This document shows positions 54,995 through 64,000 of a stretch of 64,000 nucleotides of DNA, piece by piece (within the stretch, counting starts at the first letter, position 1; each line of letters opens with the position of its first letter). Where the stretch lies: assembly GCF_902859645.1 (NCBI RefSeq), contig NZ_CADIJR010000007.1, positions 1 to 64,000 of the forward strand. Direction: 5' to 3'. Both the position numbers and the translations under genes were made by a program. The stretch comes from Achromobacter insuavis. Its GTDB lineage: Bacteria; Pseudomonadota; Gammaproteobacteria; Burkholderiales; Burkholderiaceae_B. The notes under the pieces were generated by a model. The model searched no databases. It was not told the origin of the DNA and worked only from the letters and a program-made list of their open reading frames with translations.

Positions 54995-55984
54995 ATGTTC
55001 AGCCGTAGTTTGCAACGCGCCGCGGGCGCACTGTTCGTCGTCAGCACCCTGGCGGCCGCGCCGGCCATGGCCGCGGATGCCTGGAAGCCGACCAAGCCGG
55101 TGCGCCTGCTGGTCGGTTTCGCGCCCGGCGGCTCCGCCGACACGCTGGCGCGCCTGCTGGCCGAGCCGCTGTCGCAGCGCCTGGGCCAGACGGTCGTGGT
55201 CGAGAACCTGGCGGGCGCGGGCGGCAACATCATGGCGTACCGCCTGTCGCAATCGCAGCCCGATGGCTACACCATCGGCATCGCCGCGGCCGGCTCCATG
55301 GCCATCACCCACGTGCTCAACGCCAAGGGCACCAGCTACAAGCCGACCGACTTCACGCCCATCACGCTGGCCGCGGTGCAGCCCAACGTGGTCATCGTCA
55401 ACAAGGACGTGCCGGCCAACAACCTGGCCGAGCTGAAGGACTACTTCCAGAAGACGCCGACCGCCACCTACGGCACCGCCGGTGTGGGCATTTCCAACCA
55501 CCTGATCGCCGAGACCATGCTGTATAAGCTGGGCGTGAAGGTGCCGCACGCGGCCTACCGTGGCGCGGCCCCGGTCATCACCGACCTGCTGGGCGGCCAC
55601 ATCGCGATGACGATGGACAACATCTCCACTGCCGCGCCGCTGGCGCTGCAGGGCAAGGTCAAGGCCATTGGCGTGGCCTCGCTCAAGCGCTCGCCGCAAT
55701 TGCCCAACGTGCCCACGCTCGACGAGCAGGGCCTGAAGGGCTTCGACATGCCGACCTGGCAGGGCGTGTTCGCCCCGGCCGGCCTGCCGGCGGACGTGCT
55801 GGCCGCCTACTACGCGGCGCTGCAGGACGTGCTCAAGCAGCCGTCGGTGATCGAGAAGATGGCCGGCCTGGGTTCGGAACCGGTCAGCGGCATGACGCCC
55901 GAGAAGTTCGGCCAGTTCCTGGAGAACGACCGCAAGCAATGGGCCGACATCGTGCGCGCCGCCAACATCAGCCTGGAACAATAA
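54995..55984 (+). CDS. Bug/TctC-type tripartite tricarboxylate-transport binding protein
   Basis: Periplasmic receptor of 329 residues; the signal peptide is cleaved after AMA near residue 26. The mature protein has KPVRLLVGFAPGGSADTLAR, a TctC hallmark that binds a carboxylate, and YGTAGVGISNHLIAE later. No TctA/TctB membrane genes adjoin, as is common for the expanded Bug families of Bordetella relatives. AAGGGA before the ATG. It closes the IclR-controlled operon, so the ligand is probably its substrate, perhaps a dicarboxylic amino acid or peptide. A bidirectional terminator follows. Confidence 0.9.
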   Translation: MFSRSLQRAAGALFVVSTLAAAPAMAADAWKPTKPVRLLVGFAPGGSADTLARLLAEPLSQRLGQTVVVENLAGAGGNIMAYRLSQSQPDGYTIGIAAAGSMAITHVLNAKGTSYKPTDFTPITLAAVQPNVVIVNKDVPANNLAELKDYFQKTPTATYGTAGVGISNHLIAETMLYKLGVKVPHAAYRGAAPVITDLLGGHIAMTMDNISTAAPLALQGKVKAIGVASLKRSPQLPNVPTLDEQGLKGFDMPTWQGVFAPAGLPADVLAAYYAALQDVLKQPSVIEKMAGLGSEPVSGMTPEKFGQFLENDRKQWADIVRAANISLEQ

Positions 55985-56022
55985 GGCCACCGCGCGCGCC
56001 GGCCTTGGCGGGCGCCGCAAAC

Positions 56023-56055
56023 AAAAACGCCAGACTCGCGTCTGGCGTTTTTTTT
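56023..56055. terminator. Bidirectional terminator between the Bug and coaBC genes
   Basis: AAAAACGCCAGAC (56023-56035) pairs with GTCTGGCGTTTTT (56040-56052) with further Ts; A-rich on the other side. Confidence 0.93.
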
Positions 56056-56077
56056 GGCCCGGACGAACGCGGGCGTG

Positions 56078-57274
56078 TCAGGTCGGCAGCCGGGCCGCGA
56101 TCTCGGCGATCAGGCGGCGCGCGGCATCGAGCTTGTCGGCGGCCGGCAGCGGGTGCGCGCCCTGCGCGTCGAACAGCACCAGTTCGGTGGTGTCGGCGTC
56201 CATCACCTTGTGCGCCAGGTTGCCCACCAGGAGCGGGATGCCCTTGCGCTGGCGCTTGGCCTCGGCGTGCTCGGCCAGCTTCTCGGTCTCGGCGGCAAAG
56301 CCCACGCACCACGGGCCGTCCGGCAGCTTGGCCACTTCGGCCAGGATGTCGGGGTTGGGTTCGAATTCCATCTGCGGCGCGCCGCCGCCTTCGCTGGTCT
56401 TCTTCAGCTTCTGGTTGCTGACGTTCTTGACGCGCCAGTCGGCCACGGCCGCCACGGCGATGAAGATGTCGGCATCGGCGGCGCTGGCCATCACCGCGTC
56501 GTGCATCTGCCGCGCCGTCATCACCGACAGGGCGGTGACGCCGCGCGGCACGGGCAGGGCGGTGGCGCCGGTGATCAGCGTGACGCGGGCGCCGGCCTCG
56601 CGCGCGGCCCGCGCCAGGGCGTAGCCGGTCTTGCCCGACGAGCGGTTGCTCAGCACGCGCACCGGGTCGACCGGCTCGGACGTGGGGCCGGCGGTCAGCA
56701 GCACGTGGCGGCCGGCCAGCAGCTTGGGCTGGAAGAAGGCGATCAGGTCGGTCAGGATTTCATGGGCTTCGAGCATGCGCCCGTCGCCGGTCTCGCCACA
56801 GGCCTGTTCGCCGGCTGACGGGCCCAGGATGCTGATGCCGTCGGCGCGCAGTTGCGCCACGTTGCGCTGGGTGGCCGGGTTGGCCCACATCTCGCGGTTC
56901 ATGGCGGGCGCCACCAGCAGCGGGCAGGCGCGCGCCACGCACAGCGTCGACAGCAGGTCGTCGGCCATGCCGTGGGCCAGCTTGGCCATGAAGTCGGTGC
57001 TGGCCGGCGCGATCAGCACGGCGTCGGCGCCGCGCGTCAGGTCGATGTGCGCCATGTTGTTGGGCACCCGCGGGTCCCAGGCATCGACGAACACCGGGCG
57101 GCCGGACAGGGCCTGCATCGTCACCGGCGTGATGAAGTGCGTGGCCGCTTCGGTCATCACCACGTCGACGACGGCGCCTTGTTCGGTCATGCGCCGCACC
57201 AGCTCGGCGATTTTGTAGCAGGCGATGCCGCCGGTCAGGCCGAGGACGATGCGTTTGCGGGCGAGGTCGAGCAT
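56078..57274 (-). CDS. coaBC: Bifunctional phosphopantothenoylcysteine decarboxylase/phosphopantothenate-cysteine ligase
   Basis: Two-step coenzyme A enzyme of 398 residues. CoaC (N-terminal, FMN) has His76 in NNMAHIDL, PAMNREMW at 123-130 and Cys159 in GEQACGETGDGRM. CoaB (about 190-398) opens VLLTAGPTSEPVDPVRVLSN and has the Lys of NQKLKK. Leftward transcription; a terminator for lspA lies just upstream, so coaBC has its own promoter within 57275-57383. It ends 26 bases before the bidirectional terminator. Confidence 0.95.
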   Translation of the reverse strand: MLDLARKRIVLGLTGGIACYKIAELVRRMTEQGAVVDVVMTEAATHFITPVTMQALSGRPVFVDAWDPRVPNNMAHIDLTRGADAVLIAPASTDFMAKLAHGMADDLLSTLCVARACPLLVAPAMNREMWANPATQRNVAQLRADGISILGPSAGEQACGETGDGRMLEAHEILTDLIAFFQPKLLAGRHVLLTAGPTSEPVDPVRVLSNRSSGKTGYALARAAREAGARVTLITGATALPVPRGVTALSVMTARQMHDAVMASAADADIFIAVAAVADWRVKNVSNQKLKKTSEGGGAPQMEFEPNPDILAEVAKLPDGPWCVGFAAETEKLAEHAEAKRQRKGIPLLVGNLAHKVMDADTTELVLFDAQGAHPLPAADKLDAARRLIAEIAARLPT

Positions 57275-57383
57275 GGGTGTCGGACGGCGGTTTGAATGCC
57301 GTCAAATCAGGGAACGGACAGTGATTTTATTCCGCATTGCCGCATCGCGCCGTTCGCCATGCATGCAGGGGGGCTCAAATAGA

Positions 57384-57408
57384 CAAAAACCCGGCCGAGG
57401 GCCGGGTT
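57384..57408 (-). terminator. Terminator of the ribF-ileS-lspA operon
   Basis: AAACCCGGCC (57386-57395) pairs with GGCCGGGTTT (57399-57408); on the minus strand the stem ends in TTTTTG. It lies 22 bases after the lspA stop. Confidence 0.88.
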
Positions 57409-57429
57409 TCGAAGGGGGCGGGGAGGGCG

Positions 57430-57954
57430 TCAGGCGCGCGGCTTGCGGGCCCGCAGCAGCTCGTCCAGCACCAGCAGCACGGCGCCGCAGCTGATGCCGA
57501 CGTCCGCCAGGTTGAAGGCCGGGAAATACCAGTCGCGCCAGTAGAACAGCAGGAAGTCCACCACGTGGCCATACACCACCCGGTCGATCACGTTGCCGAT
57601 GGCGCCGCCCAGGATCAGGGTCAGCGCCAGGCAGAAGCGCGGCTGGCCGCGGGTGCGGCGCAGGATCACGGTGATGACCACGGCGGCGACGATGCCCAGG
57701 CCGGTGAACAGCCAGCGCTGCCAGCCTTCCTCGGACGCCAGGAAGCTGAATGCCGCGCCGCGGTTGTACAGCAGCGTGAAGTCGAAGAACGGCAGCAGGT
57801 TCAGGCGTTCGCCGTACTGGTACGAGGTGTTGAAGTACACCTTGGTCAGCTGGTCCAGGACGATGATGGCGAGGGCCAGCGCCAGCCAGCGTCCCACCCG
57901 TGCGGGCGGGGCGCTGGCGGGCGCCGCGGCGGCGTTGCCGTGGGGGCCCGCCAT
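57430..57954 (-). CDS. lspA: Lipoprotein signal peptidase LspA
   Basis: Inner-membrane aspartic protease removing lipoprotein signal peptides. 174 residues with four helices and an Ala-rich N-terminal tail. Catalytic Asp124 in GNVIDRVVYGHVVDF and Asp151 in FNLADVGIS; LLYNRGAAFSF is the other family block. Its ATG lies two bases after the ileS stop, so they are translated together. The window holds several lipoproteins that depend on it (PqiC, EhuB, the efflux channel). Confidence 0.95.
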   Translation of the reverse strand: MAGPHGNAAAAPASAPPARVGRWLALALAIIVLDQLTKVYFNTSYQYGERLNLLPFFDFTLLYNRGAAFSFLASEEGWQRWLFTGLGIVAAVVITVILRRTRGQPRFCLALTLILGGAIGNVIDRVVYGHVVDFLLFYWRDWYFPAFNLADVGISCGAVLLVLDELLRARKPRA

Positions 57955-57956
57955 GC

Positions 57957-60818
57957 TCAGGCCTTGTCGCGGGCTTCGCCCGAGCCGAACAGGTTGGACA
58001 CGCAGCGGCCGCAGATCTCGGGGTGATCCGGATCCTGGCCCACGTCCAGGCGCCAGTGCCAGCAGCGCTCGCACTTCTTGTGCTTGGACGGTGTCACCTC
58101 GATGCGGGTCTCGCCTTCGCCGGCGTGCACGGTGGCGCGCGAGACGATCAGCACGAAGCGCAGGTCGTCGCCCAGGCTGGCCAGCAGCTGCTGGTCTTCG
58201 CCGCTGGCGTACAGGTCGACCTCGGCCTGCAGCGACGAACCGATGTCGCCGGCCGTGCGCACTTCCTCCAGCTTGCGCTGGACCTCGGCGCGGATGGCGC
58301 GCAGGCGCGTCCACTTGGCCGACAGGGCCTCGGCGTCCGCGAACGGCGGCAGCGCGTGGTAGACCTCGGTGAAGATGGTGACGCGGGCGGCGTCGGCCTG
58401 GTGCTTCAGGGCCGAGCCCACCAGTTCCTTCCAGGCCTCTTCGGCCGTGAACGACAGGATCGGCGCCATCAGCTTGAGCAGCGTCTGGGTGATGTCCAGC
58501 AGCGCGGTCTGGGCCGAGCGGCGGGCCACGCTGTCGACCTTCGAGGTGTACAGGCGGTCCTTCAGGATGTCGAGGTAGAACGCGCCCAGGTCTTCCGAGC
58601 AGAACGTCTGCAGGCGCGAGACCGCCGGATGGAAGTCGTAGCGTTCGTAGTGGCCCTGCACCTCGGCCTGCATCTGCGCCGTCATGGCCAGCGCATAGCG
58701 GTCGATCTCGAACAGCTCGCCGTAGGGCACGGACTGCGACACGGCGTCGAAGTCGGCCAGGTTGGCCAGCAGGAAGCGCAGCGTGTTGCGGATGCGGCGG
58801 TAGCCTTCGACCACGCGCTTGAGGATCTCGTCGGAGATCGACAGCTCGCCCGAGTAGTCGGTGGAGGCGACCCACAGGCGCAGGATTTCGGCGCCCAGCG
58901 AATCGGACACCTTCTGCGGCGCGATCACGTTGCCGACCGACTTGCTCATCTTGCGGCCCTGGCCGTCCACCACGAAGCCGTGCGTCAGCAGGGCCTTGTA
59001 GGGCGGCTGGCCGTACAGCATGCAGCCGGTCAGCAGCGACGAATGGAACCAGCCGCGGTGCTGGTCGGAGCCTTCCAGGTAGAGGTCGGCGGGCCAGCCC
59101 AGTTCGGCGCCGTGCGAGCCGGCGAAATCGCCGTCCTTGCCGCCCAGCACGGTGGCGTGGGTGCTGCCCGAGTCGAACCACACGTCCAGCGTGTCGCGGT
59201 TCTTTTCGTATTGGTCGGCTTCGTCGCCCAGCAGCTCGCGCGGGTCCAGCGTCTGCCAGGCCTCGATGCCGCCTTGCTCGACGCGTTGCGCGACCTGTTC
59301 CAGCAGCTCGGCCGTGCGCGGGTGCAGCGCGCCGGTTTCCTTGTGCACGAAGAAGGCCATCGGCGTGCCCCACTGGCGCTGGCGCGACAGGGTCCAGTCC
59401 GGACGGTTGGCGATCATCGCGTGCAGGCGGGCGCGGCCCCAGGCCGGGTAGAAGGCCGTGGCGTCGATGCCGGCCAGCGCCGATTCGCGCAGGGTCGGGC
59501 CGCCGTCCTTGGGCTGCACGTCCATGCCGGCGAACCACTGGCTGGTGGCGCGGTAGATGATCGGCGTCTTGTGGCGCCAGCAGTGCATGTAGCTGTGCTT
59601 GTGCTTTTCGACGTGCATCAGCGCGCCGGCTTCCTTCAGGGCCTCGACGATCTTGGGGTTGGCGTCCCAGATCGACAGGCCGCCGAACAGCGCCAGGCTG
59701 TCGACGTACTTGCCGTCGCCCATGACCGGGCTGATGAAGTCGGTGTCCTTCATGCCGTGCTCTTTGCACGAGATGAAGTCTTCGATACCGTAGGCGGGGG
59801 CCGAGTGCACTACGCCGGTGCCCGAGTCGGCCGTGACGTAGTCGCCCAGGTAGACGGGGGCCTTGCGGTCGTAGGCGGCTTCGAACTGCGCCAGCGGATG
59901 GCGGAACTCGATACCCGACAGCGCCGCGCCCGGCGCGGTGGCGATGACTTCGCCTTCCAGGTTCCAGGCCTTCAGGCAGGCCTCGACGCGGTCGCGCGCG
60001 ATCAGCAGCAGCGGGCCGAACTTGGGCGCGGGCGACACGCGCACCAGCGCGTATTCGATTTCGGGGTGCAGGTTCAGCGCCTGGTTGGACGGGATGGTCC
60101 AGGGCGTGGTGGTCCAGATGACGATGGCGCCGTCGTCGACCTTGTCCAGGCCGAAGGCCTTGGCCAGCTTGTCGTGCTCGGCGAACGGGAAGGCCACGTC
60201 CACCGCCGGGTCGACGCGGTCGGCGTACTCGACCTCGGCCTCGGCCAGCGCCGAACCACAGTCGAAACACCAGTTCACGGGCTTGAGGCCGCGGAACACG
60301 TAACCCTTGTCCAGGATGCGGCCCAGCACGCGGATCTCGTCGGCTTCATTGCTGAAGTTCATCGTCATGTAGGGACGATCCCACTCGCCCAGCACGCCCA
60401 GGCGCTTGAAGTCCTTGCGCTGGCGGTCGATCTGCTCGAGCGCGTAGGCGCGTGCCTTGGACTGCACTTCGGCCACGGGCAGGTGCTTGCCGTATTTCTT
60501 CTCGATCTGGATCTCGATCGGCATGCCGTGGCAATCCCAGCCCGGCACGTAGTGCGCGTCATAGCCGGCCATGTTGCGGCTCTTGACGATGATGTCCTTC
60601 AGGATCTTGTTGACCGCGTGGCCGATGTGGATGTCACCGTTGGCGTAGGGCGGACCGTCGTGCAGCACGAAGCGCGGACGGCTGCGGCTGGCGGCGCGGA
60701 TCGCCTGGTAGACGTGGTTTTCCTCCCACTGCGCAATCCAGGCGGGCTCGCGCTTGGCGAGGTCGCCCCGCATGGGGAAGGGGGTATCGGGCAGGTTGAG
60801 GGTCTTTTTATAGTCCAT
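57957..60818 (-). CDS. ileS: Isoleucyl-tRNA synthetase
   Basis: Class I synthetase charging tRNA-Ile, 953 residues. HIGH at 64-67 in [18 protein letters not shown] in [10 protein letters not shown], a CP1 editing domain between, and a C-terminal zinc finger CERCWHW...CGRC. The ATG at 60818 is chosen over a TTG nine bases upstream; it overlaps ribF by 11 bases, so no separate ribosome site is expected. Order ribF-ileS-lspA is conserved in many proteobacteria. Confidence 0.97.
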   Translation of the reverse strand: MDYKKTLNLPDTPFPMRGDLAKREPAWIAQWEENHVYQAIRAASRSRPRFVLHDGPPYANGDIHIGHAVNKILKDIIVKSRNMAGYDAHYVPGWDCHGMPIEIQIEKKYGKHLPVAEVQSKARAYALEQIDRQRKDFKRLGVLGEWDRPYMTMNFSNEADEIRVLGRILDKGYVFRGLKPVNWCFDCGSALAEAEVEYADRVDPAVDVAFPFAEHDKLAKAFGLDKVDDGAIVIWTTTPWTIPSNQALNLHPEIEYALVRVSPAPKFGPLLLIARDRVEACLKAWNLEGEVIATAPGAALSGIEFRHPLAQFEAAYDRKAPVYLGDYVTADSGTGVVHSAPAYGIEDFISCKEHGMKDTDFISPVMGDGKYVDSLALFGGLSIWDANPKIVEALKEAGALMHVEKHKHSYMHCWRHKTPIIYRATSQWFAGMDVQPKDGGPTLRESALAGIDATAFYPAWGRARLHAMIANRPDWTLSRQRQWGTPMAFFVHKETGALHPRTAELLEQVAQRVEQGGIEAWQTLDPRELLGDEADQYEKNRDTLDVWFDSGSTHATVLGGKDGDFAGSHGAELGWPADLYLEGSDQHRGWFHSSLLTGCMLYGQPPYKALLTHGFVVDGQGRKMSKSVGNVIAPQKVSDSLGAEILRLWVASTDYSGELSISDEILKRVVEGYRRIRNTLRFLLANLADFDAVSQSVPYGELFEIDRYALAMTAQMQAEVQGHYERYDFHPAVSRLQTFCSEDLGAFYLDILKDRLYTSKVDSVARRSAQTALLDITQTLLKLMAPILSFTAEEAWKELVGSALKHQADAARVTIFTEVYHALPPFADAEALSAKWTRLRAIRAEVQRKLEEVRTAGDIGSSLQAEVDLYASGEDQQLLASLGDDLRFVLIVSRATVHAGEGETRIEVTPSKHKKCERCWHWRLDVGQDPDHPEICGRCVSNLFGSGEARDKA

Positions 60819-61773
60819 GAACGGCAAAATAGGCGCGCGCGTTTCGCGCGTCTTCGGCGATGGCGGCAGTCAGGGAAGGGAGGTCAGGAAATTTTTCTTC
60901 GTCCCGCAGCTTTTGCAGGAATTCGATACGCACGAGTTTACCGTATGCGTTGACGGTCTCGTCGAGCAGGTGTGCTTCCAGCAGCACGCGTCCGCGGTCC
61001 TCGACCGTCGGGCGCACGCCCAGGCTGGCCACCGCCGGCAGGGCGCGCTCGGCCAGGCCATAGACCTGCACCACGTAGATGCCGGAACGGGCCGCGCAGC
61101 GCTCGGCCACCCGCAGGTTCATGGTCGGAAAGCCCAGGGTGCGGCCCAGCTTCTGGCCGTGGATCACGTGGCCGCTGATATGGAAGGGGTGGCCCAGCAG
61201 GTGGCGGGCCCGGTCCAGGTCGCCCACCGCCAGGGCGGTGCGCACCTCGGAACTGGAAATGCGGTGGCCGTGGCGGTCGGTGACGTCGGCCAGGGTCTGC
61301 ACCTCGAAGCCGTGGCGCAGGCCGGCTTCGCGCAGCAGGTCGATGTCGCCGCTGCGCTTGTGGCCGAAGCGGAAGTCCTCGCCCACCAGCAGCCATTTGG
61401 TGTCCAGGCCGTGAACCAGCAGGTTCTCGATGAAGGCGTTGGCCGACATTTCGGCCAGGCGGGCGTTGAAGCGCTCGACCACCACCTGGGACACGCCGTA
61501 GCGCGCCAGCGCCGCCAGCTTGTCGCGCAGCCCGGAAATGCGGGTCGGCGCCAGCTCGGGGCGCTGGTTCAGCGTGGCGAAGTACTCGCGCGGGTGCGGC
61601 TCGAAGGTCATCACGGCCGGGGTCAGGCCCCGGTCGCGCGCGACCTGGCAGACCCGCGCCAGCATGGCCTGGTGTCCGCGGTGGACGCCGTCGAAATTGC
61701 CGATGGTCAGCGCGCTGGGAGCGCGCTGGGCGGGCGGCGGAAGGGATCGGTAGATGCGCAGCGGTGGTTTCAC
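60808..61773 (-). CDS. ribF: Bifunctional riboflavin kinase/FAD synthetase RibF
   Basis: Phosphorylates riboflavin to FMN and adenylates FMN to FAD. 321 residues from a GTG at 61773 ([11 protein letters not shown]). The adenylyltransferase domain has [12 protein letters not shown] with HRGH at 31-34, and [14 protein letters not shown]; the kinase domain from about 190 has [11 protein letters not shown]. The GTG has no clear ribosome site. It overlaps ileS by 11 bases and is divergent from purN across 63 bases. Confidence 0.95.
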   Translation of the reverse strand: MKPPLRIYRSLPPPAQRAPSALTIGNFDGVHRGHQAMLARVCQVARDRGLTPAVMTFEPHPREYFATLNQRPELAPTRISGLRDKLAALARYGVSQVVVERFNARLAEMSANAFIENLLVHGLDTKWLLVGEDFRFGHKRSGDIDLLREAGLRHGFEVQTLADVTDRHGHRISSSEVRTALAVGDLDRARHLLGHPFHISGHVIHGQKLGRTLGFPTMNLRVAERCAARSGIYVVQVYGLAERALPAVASLGVRPTVEDRGRVLLEAHLLDETVNAYGKLVRIEFLQKLRDEEKFPDLPSLTAAIAEDARNARAYFAVHGL

Positions 61774-61836
61774 GAGCGAGAGTTTACAATTTTGGATTAC
61801 GGGATTGTTCGTCATCCCCAATTTGGATCGCTCATC

Positions 61837-62502
61837 TTGCCGGAAACCTCTACTACAACGCGCCGCATCGTCATCCTGATCTCGGGACGCGGCAGCAACA
61901 TGCAGGCCCTGGTCGAGGCCTGTCGCCAACAGGGCTGGCCGGCCAGCATCGCCGCCGTGATCGCCAGCCGCCCGGACGCCGCCGGCCTGGAATGGGCCGC
62001 CGCCCAGGGCATCGCCACCGCGGCGCTGTACCACAAGGACTATGCCAGCCGCGAAGCCTTCGACGCCGCGCTGGCCGCTGAAATCGACCTGCACGCGCCG
62101 GATTACGTCATCCTGGCCGGCTTCATGCGGGTGCTGACCCCCGGCTTCGTCAACCGCTACAGCGGCCGCCTGGTCAACATCCACCCGTCGCTGCTGCCGG
62201 CGTTCCCCGGCCTGCACACGCACGCCCAGGCGCTGGCCACCGGCGTGCGGGTGCATGGTTGCACCGTGCATTTCGTGACGCCGGTGCTGGACCACGGTCC
62301 CATCATCGCCCAGGGCTGCGTGCCGGTCCTGGCCGGCGACACGCCCGAAATGCTGGCCGAGCGCGTGCTGGAAGTCGAACACCAGGCTTTTCCGACCGCC
62401 GTGCGCTGGCTGGCCGAAGGCCGGGTTACCCTGACGAATGACCACCGGGTGGACGTGCAGGGCGATCCTGACCGCCTGTTCACCTGGTCCGCGGCGGCTT
62501 GA
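61837..62502 (+). CDS. purN: Phosphoribosylglycinamide formyltransferase PurN
   Basis: Purine synthesis enzyme transferring formyl from formyl-THF to GAR. 221 residues from a TTG at 61837, the only plausible start codon near the conserved beginning RRIVILISGRGSNMQA. Catalytic Asn114 and His116 lie in RLVNIHPSLLPAF and Asp152 in PVLDHGPIIAQ, eight residues beyond the E. coli numbering. GGATCG about nine bases before the TTG is the only ribosome-site candidate. Divergent from ribF; 86 bases before the RsmB-like gene. Confidence 0.93.
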   Translation: MPETSTTTRRIVILISGRGSNMQALVEACRQQGWPASIAAVIASRPDAAGLEWAAAQGIATAALYHKDYASREAFDAALAAEIDLHAPDYVILAGFMRVLTPGFVNRYSGRLVNIHPSLLPAFPGLHTHAQALATGVRVHGCTVHFVTPVLDHGPIIAQGCVPVLAGDTPEMLAERVLEVEHQAFPTAVRWLAEGRVTLTNDHRVDVQGDPDRLFTWSAAA

Positions 62503-62588
62503 GCGCCGCCGTTGCGCACCGCGGGCCGCCTGACGGTCCCTGAATCGCTTTTATCGGGCGGCGCCTGGCCGCCCCACTGGAATACACC

Positions 62589-64000
62589 ATGAGCAAACCC
62601 CAATCTCCGCGTTCCCGTCCGGCTGCCGAAGGCCGCGACGGCCGGTCCTTCTTCTCGCGCCCCAAGGGCGAGGCCCGCGGCGCGCAGGAACGCGCGCCCC
62701 GTGCCGAGCGCGCCGCCGGTGACCGCGAAGGCCGTCCGGACGAACGCCGCGACAGCCGTCCGACCCCGCGCCCGTCCTATGACGCGCCGCGCGGCGAAGG
62801 CCGCGGCGAACGCGCTTCCTTCGGCGACCGTCGCGAAGGCTCGGGGCGCCCGACGCCTCGTCCCGCCTACGAGGGCGGCCGCGGCGAGGGCCGTGGCGAG
62901 CGTGGCTCGTATGGTTCGGAGCGTCGTGAAGGCCAGGGCCGGGGCGGCGAACGCGGTTCCTTCAATTCGGACCGCCGCGAAGGCCAGGGCCGCCCGGATT
63001 CGCGTCAGTCCTACGGCTCCCAGCGCGGCGAAGGCCGTGGCGGTGAACGCGGTTCCTTCAATTCGGACCGCCGTGAAGGTTACGGCCGCCCGGATTCGCG
63101 TCCGTCCTCCGGCTCCCAACGCGGCGAAGGCCGTGGCGGTGAACGCGGCTCCTTCGGTTCGGACCGCCGTGAAGGCTACGGCCGCCCGGATTCGCGCCCG
63201 TCCTACGACTCCCAACGCGGCGAAGGCCGTGGCGGTGAACGCGGCTCCTTCGGTTCGGACCGCCGTGAAGGCTACGGCCGTCCGGATTCGCGCCCGTCCT
63301 ACGGCTCCCAGCGCGGCGAAGGCCGTGGCGGCGAGCGTGGCTCCTTCGGTTCGGACCGCCGTGAAGGCTACGGCCGCCCGGACTCGCGTCCGTCCCACGG
63401 CGCTCCGCGCGGCGAAGGCCGCGATGGTGAGCGCGGCGCCTACGGTTCCGACCGTCGCGAAGGCCACGGCCAGCGCGACGCCGCGCCGCAAAAACCGCAA
63501 TTCAACCGTCCGCGCCTGTCCTACGCCGCCAGCCGCATCGACCAGGTGCAGCGCGTGCTGGGCGAGATCCTGCAATGGACCTACCCGGCCGACGCCGCCC
63601 TGTCGCACTGGCTGCGCGGCCACCCCGGCCTGGGCGCGCGCGACCGTTCCGAGGTTGCCGAAGCCGTCTACGACGTGCTGCGCCACCTGCGCCGCTACCG
63701 CCAGTTCGGCGAAAGCGGCGTCGGCCCGGCTTCGCGCCGCCTGGCCATCCTCGGCCTGGCCGCCACCCTGGGCGCGGAAGCGCTGCAGGAAGGCCTGGAC
63801 GCGGCCGAAGCCGAATGGCTGCAACGCGTGCTCCAGATCGACCTGGCGACGCTGCCCCGCGCCGTGCGCGGCAGCATCCCCGACTGGCTCGATGAGCGCC
63901 TGGGCGCCATGGAGAGCCCCGAAACCCTGATCGAGGCGCTCAACCGCCAGGCCAGCCTGGACCTGCGCGTCAATCCGCTCAAGGTCGAGCGCGACGCCAT
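62589..64000 (+). CDS. RsmB-family RNA (cytosine-5) methyltransferase, 3' end outside window
   Basis: The frame from ATG 62589 stays open to the window end (470 codons seen). Residues 1 to about 300 are a disordered, Arg/Gly/Ser-rich region built from near-identical 32-residue repeats (RGEGRGGERGSFGSDRREG is the core). From about residue 310 the NusB-like RNA-binding domain of RsmB begins (LSYAASRIDQVQRVLGEIL), and LDLRVNPLKVERDA is the start of the methyltransferase domain. The catalytic Cys residues would lie beyond the window. Ordinary RsmB is about 430 residues with no such tail. Only GGAA lies upstream as ribosome site. Target rRNA or tRNA position is not decided. Confidence 0.85.
   Translation, partial: MSKPQSPRSRPAAEGRDGRSFFSRPKGEARGAQERAPRAERAAGDREGRPDERRDSRPTPRPSYDAPRGEGRGERASFGDRREGSGRPTPRPAYEGGRGEGRGERGSYGSERREGQGRGGERGSFNSDRREGQGRPDSRQSYGSQRGEGRGGERGSFNSDRREGYGRPDSRPSSGSQRGEGRGGERGSFGSDRREGYGRPDSRPSYDSQRGEGRGGERGSFGSDRREGYGRPDSRPSYGSQRGEGRGGERGSFGSDRREGYGRPDSRPSHGAPRGEGRDGERGAYGSDRREGHGQRDAAPQKPQFNRPRLSYAASRIDQVQRVLGEILQWTYPADAALSHWLRGHPGLGARDRSEVAEAVYDVLRHLRRYRQFGESGVGPASRRLAILGLAATLGAEALQEGLDAAEAEWLQRVLQIDLATLPRAVRGSIPDWLDERLGAMESPETLIEALNRQASLDLRVNPLKVERDA
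62925..63470 (+). repeat. 96-bp in-frame tandem repeats in the RsmB-like gene
   Basis: Equivalent codons recur at 63021, 63117, 63213, 63309 and 63405, exactly 96 bases apart, giving four full copies plus diverged flanking copies. Copies differ at few positions, so the array is recent or homogenised. Each unit encodes about 32 residues rich in Arg, Gly, Ser and Glu. Confidence 0.93.

Noticed and set aside
57900-60953. A 1017-codon open frame antisense to ileS and lspA
   Set aside because: Sense strand encodes intact ileS with HIGH and KMSKS; the antisense product has no family features.
62925-63470. Regular repeats as a possible CRISPR array
   Set aside because: The repeats are contiguous, in-frame and coding, with no unique spacers between them.
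62701-63930. A 409-codon Ala/Arg-rich frame within the RsmB-like gene
   Set aside because: It is the repeat array read out of frame; the true frame from 62589 continues into conserved RsmB sequence.

Overview
This is a GC-rich bacterial chromosome segment, densely packed with genes and without phage, insertion sequences, rRNA or tRNA. Several features point to a betaproteobacterium of the Alcaligenaceae, in the Achromobacter/Bordetella range. They include a trifunctional PutA with a ribbon-helix-helix domain, a Bug-type (TctC) solute-binding protein, the ribF-ileS-lspA order, purN divergent from ribF, and protein sequences close to what I know from that family. This placement is inference from protein character and gene order; no marker RNA is present.

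Layout. Positions 1-7.4 kb hold the end of an unknown gene, sodB, a chemoreceptor, a CLC chloride transporter, a 3-oxoadipyl-CoA thiolase (pcaF), a DUF192 protein and a cold-shock protein. From 7.4 to 21.5 kb lies one long rightward run: clpS, a bacterial alpha-2-macroglobulin with pbpC, clpA, then pqiABC. The alpha-2-macroglobulin/pbpC pair sits between clpS and clpA. From 21.6 to 30.5 kb, putA is followed by a five-gene branched-chain-type amino-acid ABC transporter. PutA-operator-like GTTGC motifs lie upstream of both, so the transporter may belong to the proline regulon. From 30.5 to 34 kb are an alpha/beta hydrolase, an MFS transporter divergent from a TetR regulator with a striking paired operator, and a small unknown protein. 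From 34 to 39.9 kb is a LysR regulator followed by a complete FUSC/DUF1656/HlyD/outer-membrane-factor efflux operon. From 39.8 to 44.1 kb are mntH with a Fur-like box, osmC, and an ornithine-cyclodeaminase-family gene paired with an orphan binding protein. From 44.2 to 47.3 kb is an ectoine-type ABC transporter (ehuBCDA). From 47.4 to 51.7 kb are an Old Yellow Enzyme, a dimeric dUTPase, two membrane proteins (one DedA) and a YdjM-type membrane protein. From 51.8 to 56 kb an IclR regulator heads a poorly described operon of peptidase E, DUF1177, AroM and a Bug binding protein. From 56 to 64 kb are housekeeping genes: coaBC, lspA, ileS and ribF leftward, purN rightward, then a truncated RsmB-family RNA methyltransferase with a long repetitive arginine/glycine-rich N-terminus.

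Most gene ends are marked by clear hairpins, many followed by T-runs. The most promising uncharacterised material is (1) the IclR-pepE-DUF1177-aroM-Bug operon, (2) the putA-transporter link through putative PutA sites, (3) the 96-bp in-frame tandem repeats in the RsmB-like gene, and (4) the splitting of clpS and clpA by an envelope-defence gene pair. No CRISPR array or origin was seen, and no intergenic gap exceeds about 290 bases.
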